64,000 nucleotides of DNA from Lytechinus variegatus (lineage: Eukaryota > Echinodermata > Echinoidea > Temnopleuroida > Toxopneustidae): positions 18,095,532 through 18,159,531 of the forward strand of contig NC_054746.1 of the NCBI RefSeq assembly GCF_018143015.1, written 5' to 3'. Positions 12,201-24,200 of this stretch are shown here, piece after piece (within the stretch, counting starts at the first letter, position 1; each line of letters starts with the position of its first letter). The notes under the pieces were generated by a model. That model saw nothing but the letters and a program-made list of their open reading frames with translations, searched no databases and was not told the DNA's origin. Made by a program: the position numbers and the translations under genes.

Positions 12201-15200
12201 AGCATTTTATTTGGCTAAGCCGAATGCATGAACTCATATTCAGATCTCATCTAAACACTTTACTTTATCAAGCCAAATTTGAGCAAATTACTTAATAATA
12301 ACTGCTGTAACATCATAAAGTTTAAGCCCAATAATGTGCAATGTATGAATCCACCTGTGCGTAGTAGGTATGGCTTTGCATATGCAGGTTTGTAAACTGC
12401 ACGCAAGCCAGACTTGAGCCAGGTAGGCGGGCACAGCTAACTTGATTTAGGCAAAATACTGTACCAATAGCCCAAAATACAACTGAATACCAAAGATTGA
12501 TAAGTGATTTACTTCAGCAAAAAACTGGGCAAGTTTTGGCTTTAGCATCAAATTGAATACCAGCCCAGGTCCAGTATTCATTTGAAAATATTGATTTTGC
12601 AAGTATTTTACTTGGCTAAGAAAAATTCTTAAACTTGTATTGAAATCACATCTAAGTATTATTTTTCATTTTCTTCAGCAAGAAATTTAAACACATTGTG
12701 CTGCACTCGACCCAGGTGAGGTTAATTGGTACCCGGCAGGATTAATTCCTTGAATGCATGAGCGGTGAAAGGCAGCTCGAGCTAAAGCCGGGGTAATAAT
12801 AATAACGCGCCTCAGAATAGAATATTTCTAGATAGATGGTGCTACATAAATGCCTATTATTATTATTATCAAGCCAAATTTAAGCAAAATACTTATTAAT
12901 AACAATTGTGACATCATAAAGTTTACACCAAATAATGTGCAATGTATGAATCCATCTGTACACAGAAGGTATGACTGTGTGTAGCATGTTTGTAAACTGC
13001 AAGCTGGCCAGAATTACGTCTGGTAGATGGCTGACCTAGATTTATAGCAATTGAATACCAAAGATGGATAAGTATTATACTTATGCAAAATACTGAGTAC
13101 AACACTTAAAATTCTGGCTTAAGTATCAAATCAAATACCAGCCCAGGTCTTCTACATGTAGTCCATTGAATTTTGCTAGGCAATTTCAGTTCTACATGGC
13201 TTCTTGAAATTCATTAACTTACTTATTTCTTGGGTGACAGAAGAAAAATGAATTAAGACTGGAGTGATCCTTCACACCATTGTACTACAGATACTCGTGA
13301 AACTTGTTTTATTAATCTTCTTCTCTCCAAAAGAAAATTAGTTCAAATCTGACCTTTTGAAAAGCTAACAGTATCTCCAGTGATACAGTAGCAATAATTG
13401 CCAATAAAATCCCATTGAGATATAAATCAATGAGATTGAATAAAGCATTGAAAGAAAGCATGAGATTGAAAACTGACATTCTAAGAAAGTTCCCAAAGGT
13501 GTTGATCTTACATCTGGAAAGCACCATCACAATCAGCATCCTCAGTACTAGCTAGTGTCTTAGGCTGAGACTCAGTACTCGAATCGCCTTTGAAGTTGCC
13601 TTGGAGTGCATCCTTGGTGCTAGCTAGTGTCTTAGGCTGAGACACAGTACTTGAATCTCCTTTGAAGTTGTCTTGGACAGCATCCTCGGTGCTAGCTAGT
13701 GTCTTAGGCTGAGACACAGTACTTGAATCTCCTTTGAAGTTGTCTTGGACTGCATCCTCGGTGCTAGCTAGTGTCTTAGGCTGAGACACAGTACTTGAAT
13801 CTCCTTTAAAGTTGTGTTGGACTGCATCCTCGGTGCTAGCTAGTGTCTTAGGCTGAGACACAGTACTTGAATCTCCTTTGAAGTTGTCTTGGACTGCATC
13901 CTCGGTGCTAGCTAGTGTCTTAGGCTGAGACACAGTACTTGAATCTCCTTTAAAGTTGTGTTGGACTGCATCCTCGGTGCTAGCTAGTGTCTTAGGCTGA
14001 GACACGGTACTTGAATCTCCTTTGAAGTTGTCTTGGACTGCATCCTCGGTGCTAGCTAGTGTCTTAGGCTGAGACACAGTACTTGAATCTCCTTTGAAGT
14101 TGTCTTGGACAGCATCCTCGGTGCTAGCTAGTGTCTTAGGCTGAGACACGGTACTTGAATCTCCTTTGAAGTTGTCTTGGAGTGCATCCTCGGTGCTAGC
14201 GAGTGTCTTAAGATGAGACACAGTACTTGAATCTCCTTTGCAGTTGTCTTGGACAGCATCCTCGGTGCTAGCTAGTGTCTTAGGCTGAGACACGGTACTT
14301 GAATCTCCTTTGAAGTTGTCTTGGGCTGCATCCTCGGTGCTAGCTAGTGTCTTAGGCTGAGACACAGTACTTGAATCTCCTTTGAAGTTGTCTTGGACAG
14401 CATCCTCGGTGCTAGCTAGTGTCTTAGGCTGAGACACGGTACTTGAATCTCCTTTGAAGTTGTCTTGGGCTGCATCCTCGGTGCTAGCTAGTGTCTTAGG
14501 CTGAGACACAGTACTTGAATCTCCTTTGAAGTTGTCTTAGACAGCATCCTCAGTACTAGCTAGTGTTTTAGGCTCAGACATGGTACTTGAATCCTTGTAT
14601 ACCGTAATCCCCCTCTCTTCTTGTTTTCTATAAAGATATAACAATGCATTTCTGTGATCAACCAAGCGCAATACAATGATAATACATAAAAACTGTTATA
14701 TGCATGTCATCTTGAATATTCATTGGGCTGATGAATTCATGTCTCCACTTTCATTTTTCTTAAATATTATTGCATGAAATTATATCGAATTCATATTTTC
14801 ATACACTTGGGTTATCTTGCATGCGTTTATATGCTGTTACAGCTCACGGTGAAGAATCGGCTTGCAGGGCAAAAACACAAATCTGTGGATTCTATCTGTG
14901 CATATTAATAATAATAACAATATGTCCATTTATATAGCACAGTTTTTATGTGCAAATACTAGTACTCAACTGCGCTTTGATACTTAGTATTATATCATTA
15001 CCTTGCCATATTAATAGGCACTAAAGCGTTAAAGGAATAACTCCTACCGAGTTCCCATTCACCTCACCTGGGTCGAGTGCGGCACAATGTTGATAAATTT
15101 CTTGTCAAAGGAAATTATGCCATGGCTGGGATTCTAATCCACGACCCACTGTATCAAAGTCCGAAGAATAATCCACTGGGCCATAACAATCCACATATTT

Positions 15201-18200
15201 TATGTGATGCGCATTTATGTCATAATAAGTGAACAGGTGAGCAATTAGCTAATTGCCGGTGCAGAATTGGCTTCATAGTTACACACAGAGAAAAATAAAA
15301 ATGATTCTGCATCGACCTGTAATTCTGATCCTACTATTTTGGCGATGCAAAATTGCAGATTCTGCACCAAGAGCTGATGCAAGTTAATCACGTTTATGCG
15401 CATAAAAAAGCCAATTCTGCATCAGCTCTCAGTTGTGCACAAGCCGATGCAGCGTGTAAACACGGTATATGTAAAATCAATTAATAATGTTTAATAATTT
15501 TTCATTGGTATACATTTCATTGTTTTAATTATTAAAGTATTTCCCGAATTTAATTTCATCATTTAAATGAGAAAAATATGACATATTTTGGCAGTGCTTC
15601 TTAAGTAATTTTCATATGAAAATTAGTATTTTCCATTTGATTGCACACAAAGTTTTGAAGAACAAACAAGGTTTTGGCCAACAAGCAATTTACAAATTTG
15701 CCATGACCCTGAAATCCGAGACTAACTTTTGTAAAATGAGTACACATCAAAAGGTACAAGAGAATTTAAAAAATGAATACTTGTCTGATTGTGTGTCAAC
15801 CGTGACTGCATTTTTGCTACAGTAACAAATTGCAAGGTGATCAAGTTGACCCCCCATGATATTGGACTAAACAATTGCAGTGCCTAAATTGGTCTATTAT
15901 TCAAATTTTGAAAAGCATTAAAAATATCCAGTAATAGCTGGTTATGAGAAAACATGACAAATGAAAAAATAAAAGATATATATGATGCAGTATTTGGTAC
16001 CCTGGGGTACCAAATAATAATCCGCCATTTTGTTCAATTATTTATTTTATTTTTTTGCGCTGTACCCTGGGTAACCAAAAAATGTGTACAAGCATATTTA
16101 AATGTTTTGTACAGATTTTTTTTTCTTTTTGGTGTAACAATTAATGCATGCAAATGATAACGTTATTCTAATTTTCATACATAGCTGACGAAAAGTATAC
16201 TTAAATTCTTAAGTATAACATAATTTGTTTACTATTATTGGCATTAGATTGTATCAAAGAAAGGAAATAGGCGTTGTGATCATTGTCCCCATTCATTGTC
16301 ATGATTGTCGCACCGATCGTACAACCGTGATCACCATGACAACAATGTAACTGTACACTATTACAACACGAGATCGCGCTGCACAACGCCGTACCCCGGG
16401 GGTACTACGGTACCCCGGTGTACGGCGTGGTGCATCATATATCTCATATTTCTAAATGGAACTAGTAGGTGAGACATCATTACCTATCTGAATGCTGGAT
16501 TTCAACTGCTGACTATCGCCTGCTTAGTGTAGCTTGGCAAGAACATGAGCAAGCTGACAAATAAATATTGATTTCAATAAACACATTTCGCTTTTTCTTG
16601 GAGATTTGATGACCAAAGTATCATTCTTCATATTATCTATTAAAGCAATACACTTGCAGCTTTTCATTATTTTCAAAACCACGACTTTTGTGGAAATTCT
16701 TAAGTAAAAATAACAAATACCATTGTTAACAGACTTACTATCACTTGATAATTATTTTGATCAAAATCAAATAAAATCTTATTTGATCCCCGTTTTTCGA
16801 CATTCGGTAAATGGTTTACACATTTGTTACAGAACAAATGATTTCTAGTATATAATTTTTTCTATATACCACCACAATCACAATGGCCTGAATTCACAAA
16901 GGTGGGTTTGAAAATAATCGATTGAACCTACACTTTATGCAGATTTCCTGCATAAATTACGCTTATTTACTATGAATAATAAAAAAAACAACGTCCAATG
17001 CTGATGCACACTTTTGTCACATTGAAACAAATTGACACTTGTTGGTATGGTTAAGCACAGTATTTTATTCATGAGTACACTAAAATAAATAGATGAGTTC
17101 CCTGTTCAAATCAGTGTACACGTTATTGAATAATATACTCAACCATGTTATAAAAGCTTGCATCATCATTGGCCATTTTTCAATATATGCTGTATTTATG
17201 CTGTATTTATATAATTTATACCAGAAATCTGCATAAATTATGGGTTGAACCGATGGTTTTCAAAACCACCTTCGTGAATTACGGCCAAGATGGAGTATGA
17301 TAAGATATATGTATTTACCTTTCCTGAGGGTCATCATTTGAGTGAAGGCTTTGAGGGCCACTCAAGTCTGAATGACAACTACCACCGCTTGATATTCTAC
17401 CACGCAGAGCCCTAGAAATATCAAATAAATCAAATACCATGCATCTTAGCATTTCAAATTGAAATAAAAAGTAATATCTGATACAGAATAAGAATGTACT
17501 TGTTAAATACAATACTCCTGAAAGAATGAGCCTTTCTCAAGTTCTTAAATCCTAAAATGGCTTGGCGTAGATTCAATCCCCCCTCATTAATTTTCCGCGA
17601 CCATTCTGACACGCACATTTTCTTTACTGCAACATTCGATGTCTTGCACATTTTATTGTGATGTTCGGAAGCGTTTCTAAAATTATACATTCTTACACAT
17701 ACTAGTACCAGAGAAAAAAATAACTCCAAATCATGACTTTGTGTATAAAGTCAATGCAACTGGACCTTTCTCATCTCAATGAATGAATATTTCCTCTATA
17801 ACTATAACGTAAATAATATATAACTGCAGAAATTCTACAGACCTATATATTCCACTTCTTAAATATGATGTTTCCAGAGCAAGTATATGCTATCAAGGGC
17901 CCTTGATTTGGAACAGCCTTCCAAATCATTTAAAAGATAGTCAATCATTAAACATATTCAAGAGAAAAATACAAACATGCTGTCTTACATACTGTACTAT
18001 AGCTTACTCTGCTTCTTATGGCATAGAGCATGTTGGTGCAAATATTTTTTTCTTCTTTTAAGTCATATTAATCATAAGATATAGAATAATTAAGTGAAAT
18101 TCTAAATGTCATATATACATCTGTATCAGTATATTTATATGTATATACGCCATAATTAATCATTACAATACAATATTAAAAAATCAACACTTGTGTCCCC

Positions 18201-21200
18201 TCCTTTGCCTGCCACCCCCTCCCCCCTCTCCCCTGCTAGTTAGGATTTTAATTCCTCTGTTATCCCCTTTCTTGCATTATGTTTGTTTTGTTTTTCCTGT
18301 TGTACGGTAATCAGGGGAATAATCCTCGATAGGCCAATGGCTTTCTGTCTTTCCTCCATATCTGCCGTACAGCAAAAATCATTGTTTTTATTTACTGTTT
18401 TACTATCTGTTTATGACTGCTTATACTTTATATCTGTTCTGTTTTTATTTGTATTTATGCATATTTGTATTTTAAAGAGGTGTGAAATAAATGAATCTAA
18501 ATCTGAATTTGCAGTGATAAAAACCCCATGATAAAAGAATAATAAATTGGCATTGTCTTTATAGTTCACGATGAATGAATGTGTTTTTTTTCATAGATGT
18601 ACACATGAAATAATGTGCCTTATAAGGTAATGAAAGCACAGACCTATTTTTATTCAATGAGAACATTGTATTTATTACAAATAAAGTCACATTAAATAAC
18701 ATTATCAAATTGTAATTCTGTTCTTCCTTGATGGATATTTGACAAACCTATGTTTCAATTGATTGTTTTATCAATATCAACTTGATGGCAGAGTGACTTT
18801 GCCCTTCGAGAAAAATCTAATGAAAAGATTTTTTCTGACTTTACGCAAGAAATTAGCCATTCGCCAACATTGCTCCTGATAGAACATAATTTTTTATTGC
18901 TGTATGTTCCTGAAGTTCCCTGATCCATGTGAAACCTGTACAAAATGCAAATGAGCAACAACAAAACAGAATAATTTTTAGGTCACTGAGGCTTCAAGAT
19001 ACTTACACTCTTTCAATCTTATAACTGACCGGTATTCCTCTTAATGTTTGAGGTCTAGAAAAACGATGCAGTATTACACTCAAGTCCCTCTTCGGTGAAA
19101 CATTGAGATGTGGCCTGCATGGAAGGAAATAAAATTCGGTGCAGTTAAAAAAAATACACTGAAGTAAGGGGCACTTTGCCTCAGGATGTTTTAAAAATTC
19201 CCTGAGAAATACAAATAACCCTGTAATTCAACTGAGGGCAAGGTAGAAGATGTAATTTGGAACGAACAAAAGTAGGGAAGACAACTCTAGGGCCTATCAA
19301 GAAAGCACAATGTTTTATTAGCTGTCATTATAGCTAGCTGCAAATAACAGACACAAATTTACCACAGATGCTGCAAGCTTTGTCAGACCATTCACTATAC
19401 ATCAGCAACTTTATTATCTATGATGACAGTCTGACAAAACTTAAAGCATTGTTGTAGAATCAGTCACAGCAGATGCGACAAAAGGAGTTTTGCAGAATTT
19501 ATTTTTTTGCAATCAATTGCAGATTTCTAATGCAAATTTACACTTAATATAGCAATTGTAACTAGAGCTAATGGACTTTTACTTCTTGTTAAAAGAAGCA
19601 GATCAGCAATTAAGTTCACATTCAAATCTGCATGTAATTGCCAACCTCATGATTGTGTTTTAGACCCCAAATTGACTTGCAAGTGATTGCACGTGTCTTG
19701 CAACACCCCAAAAGCCAATCCCAAATTATGTTATTCCAGGACCAACCTGATTCTTTCTGCCTCCTCATTCGACTTAAGGCTATGGAAGTTACTCAAACTA
19801 GAATGAGAGCCATCATTGCTTCCACTGCTACAAGATTCTCCTTGTCCTGATGCTCCTTCTTCTTTCACTCCATCGGGTCTGGGATTATCCTCACCTGTAG
19901 GCAGGTCTATGGTGATAGTTCTGAGGAAATTAATGAATTCAGTACAAAAAATATCCACATTTCATGAACCACATCCATAAACTTTCAAAGTTATGATGGC
20001 AACTCAAAAAATACTACCAACACGGCCAAAGTTCATTGACCTTGGTAATGTGACCTGAAACTCATGCAGGACGATCACTGATGCTTGATTAATCTTATGT
20101 CCAAATTTCATGAACTAGACCCATACATTTCAGAGATATTTAAAAAAAACTTAACCTTGGTTAGGATTTTGTTTTGATTCCCCAAAATAATCTAAGTTCA
20201 TTGACCCTAAATCACCTTTGATCTGGTCATGTGACCTGAAACTCAGGCAGAGTGTTCAGCAACACTTGATTACTGTTATGTCCAAGTTCTATGAACTAGG
20301 CCAATATACTTATGAAAGTTATGAAGACATTTCAAAAACTTAACCTTCGAATAAGATTTGATACTGATTCCCCCACATGTTCTAAGTTCATTGACCCTAA
20401 ATGACCATTGACCTTGGACATGTGACATCAAACTCTATCTGGCAGGATGTTCAGTAATACTTCATAACCATTTTGCCCACATACTTTCTAAGTTATGACA
20501 TTTCAAAAACTTAACATTTGGTTAAGATTTGATGTTAACGACCCCGCCGCCATTGCAAAAGCGACGCCTATAATCTCGCTCTGCTATATATGCAGGCGAA
20601 ACAATTCTATAAAGCACTTCGGGTCAAACTGTCATCAAAATCATTATATGCATCTTTAAGTTTGCATGATCTGGGTCCATTACTTGCTATGATAGCAACT
20701 CTGGCTAAAATGTTAACTCTCATTGGAAGAGCCAATCAGGAGACATGTTTTCACTATTGGCATGGTTGTTAACATTGCAGCAATAGTATATTGCTCTTAA
20801 CTGCTTAGCATTTCTACATTTAATGAGAAGGCCCTGAGTGGTTGGTTTAACGAATTCTGGGCTAGTTGGACATGCTTCTCGTATTTGTCTAGCTCTGGTA
20901 ATGGGGTTGACATTTTTAAGCGATTTGGTCCTATCTATGGGAGTGATAAGTACTTTAAATTCCGATTGCCTTACTTGGGTTGGTGTACTAAATATATTAT
21001 GTTCGTCCTCTGAAGAGTTATCTGATCTAAGCGATAAGTTTTCAACCTCTACACTGCCTTCACGTTTACGTTTAATTCTCTGTTTTAGGGATCTGGAATG
21101 AGTAACTGTTCTAAAATCGTCATCGTCATTAGAATCTAACACCGTTGGCTCTTCGCGCGGGGCGCAGGAAGCCCCGCGCCCGGCCATGACCGGAATTGCT

Positions 21201-24200
21201 TCCCGAAGAAAGGTGGGAGATTCAAATTTATTTGTGTGTAGATGTGTGTGTGTGCGATCTAGCGATACTACACTACAGTGCGGTATGTATTAGAGTAGCC
21301 CACAATATCTTGCTTACCTTCTTAACTGAACCTCTTTGGAATGAACGTCCAAAACAACTTCAAAATTTTTCAGATCACAGTCTAAGCAATATACAACGTG
21401 AAGAGGGAAGAAATTCACTCAAAATTCACTAAAAAAACCCACAAATTTTTACAGAAAGGACGAGGTTTTGGAGACACGGTCGCGCCCCCAAAATAATCAA
21501 ATCATTGTCACTCCAGTAAAATAACATCTTCCAGTTTTGAAGTTGATAGCTCAAATGTTTATCAGGTATCACAATTATTTACATATTAAGGTATGTAAAT
21601 TATCTCTGGGACTGGAACCTTTGACCTTGTAACACTCCAAATTTATGAGATCACCATCTGCACACATGTTCCAAAGTTTAAAGTCCATATGTCAAACAGT
21701 TCTTAAAATTTCTTGTGAGAAAAATGCATTTAACCTTTCACCTTCATATGCTAAAAACTAATCAAATCATTGTCCCTCTCATAAACATGTGATCCAAATA
21801 TGAAGTTGATCAGTTAATGAGGGTTCATATATCGCAAAAAACAGTACATTTGTAGGACGGTTTTTAATGACCTTTGACATTCATCCCAAAAATAAACCAA
21901 TTCATTGTCACTCCTACATGCAAATATGAAGTCAATGTGTCAAACATGTCTTGAGTTATCATAAGAAATATGGGACCATGATTCTAGCAGCACCACCTAA
22001 GGTTGGCAGAGGCACAAAAACAGAATTAATGATGCTGAAAGATAAGAGATACTTACGTAGATAAATTAAAGATTAAGAAAGTTATTAGAATCTTAAATTT
22101 TGGATTTGTGGCGACATAAACGAGCAGTTGCCCCATATGTTATGTACTATAAAATGCATGAATTTCATTTTTTAAAATAATTCATGACTTATTTTTGTTG
22201 TCTTTACATGATCGGGTGTGAAATGATTTGTCTATTGATATACAAAAGGTACCGTAAAAAACATTTTCAATTTTCAGAGAAAATGACATTTCATTTATAT
22301 TTTTGCCAATTGCTAAGGAATACTGCTCTCATATGACATCACAAATCAAAATTTGAAACCTAATAACTTTTTGATTCTTTGATCTATTTATCTCAAACCT
22401 TTGGCAATATTTCTCATTTTTTTTTTTTTGCTTTTTTTACAACAAACTTTTTTGTCATGGTGAATTTCCCCTTTAAAAACTTCCAATTAGGTAAATGTTG
22501 ACTCTATTCTAAATATTTTCCAACACAATCTTTATATAGGAGTCCCAGGTGTACAGTAGTCTGCAGGCATAGACCCTGATTAAAAATTTGTAAACAAGTG
22601 GGTGTTCACACAAGACTGCTTGAAAGCTGCACGGGCCTAATCACTAGTGGCAGGCGAAAGATATTCATTCGAGCCAACCCATTGCTATTTTTTTTATTTT
22701 GATATGGCTGATTGACAAAGTGTATGCATATGATTGTCCATCTAACACTGATTCTATTTTTGGTAATTACTGAACTTCCTTTTCCCAAGTTGGGAAGAAA
22801 TATCACCAATTTTGGACTATATTTTGACTGGCGGAACGATTAGGGCTATTTTGCTGTTTGAGATGATGAATCTGCTCCCCCCGACGATGTCTTCAAACAC
22901 GCCAATGGTAGTATACATTCAACCCCCGAATTTCATCCTTATTTTTTATGAATTTTTTAAAATGGCAATTTAACACACGAGTCTATGGGGAATGAATGAG
23001 GCCTGTAATGCCATTCTGTGTACAAATCTCATTCTGGGAATTTAGGCTGCTAAGCCACTGCTTATTCACAACAGTTTCCTTGAGCAAAATGGTTTGCACA
23101 GAAAACTAGTATTATAACAGTGTAGTTAAGTATGAAACTACCCTTTTAAATCAATATGAAATAAATAAATAATTAGTATTTCCAAAAATGTAAGAATAAA
23201 ATGAAATTTACCCACTAATCGGGGAGTACCGAACAGCTGTGCGAGCACTGGCCGTACTGTGGACAGGTTGATCTTGTGTCCTCCTGGCCCTGCAGTTTTG
23301 ACAATATTTTCAGAAGAAAGCATACATGAAATACATGCAAAGAAGTACCAACACAGACCAAAATGCTTATTCCCATCAATTTCTCTAGTTTGTTCCTTCA
23401 TGATTGAATTTGAAAGTCATAATTTATTTAGATGTGGAAACAAATTTAAGAGATTACATGTTTTAATTGACTTGGAATGTATTTCTATTGTACACTGCCC
23501 TTGCATTTTGAAGATCTGTGAATTTTCTGCATGCATGAACAGGCCTGTAGCCAGGAAGGGGGAGGGGCCCACCCCCAAATTTTCAAGAAAAAATACGGGA
23601 TGAAATGCCAACCGATTTTTATCAATGTTATTTGTCAAATTTTTCAGCAAAGAAAGAAAAGACATCAAACCCCCTAATTGAATCCCTGGCTACGGGCGTG
23701 ATGATGTAGGCTAATAATGTATCATAGCTGTAAGATTATTAGCTGTTATATCACACTATAGTGATGTTCGTTCCCCATTTTGTAAAAAAAATGTGAGTTC
23801 ACACACACCATTTTTCTTTTATAGGCTTTAGCTAAGACTAACAGAGCTTAAATGAATCCAGTCATCGATGGCCATGGCAGTGAATTGACCTGTTGGCTGA
23901 CCTCTATACCTAGCTTCTTAGGGCATTGTCTTGTCCTAAAATATTGGAAATTTTTTCATCTAATATCGATGTGAATGAATACTGGAATGAGAGTAATAAA
24001 TATTAAAAGATGTAAATACACATATTTGACAGATATTGATCATGTATAAGCTTAAGAGAATAAAAAATAAAAGGATGAGACCCATGATATTTTAAACTCT
24101 GACAAAATATAATTTTTCCTTTAAATTTCGGACCATGATTAAATAACCGGATAACGACTGATACTTGATGCAAGCCGCACAGAATTAAGTTATAAATGAA

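Noticed and set aside
18755-18964. Possible extra exon of the membrane-protein gene (FHMDQGTSGTYSNKK)
   Set aside because: The acceptor and entry phase fit, but the only usable donor leaves in phase 0, which does not join exon F.
20838-21101. Plus-strand frame opposite the LINE ORF1
   Set aside because: Shadow of the minus-strand frame; no family resemblance.
23212-23289. Alternative reading frames of exon C (GPGGHKINLSTVRP; STCPQYGQCSHSC, EGF-like in look)
   Set aside because: The first does not match the phase from exon B, the second meets a TAG before the exon end. Only the frame reading ARRTQDQPVHSTAS fits both neighbours.
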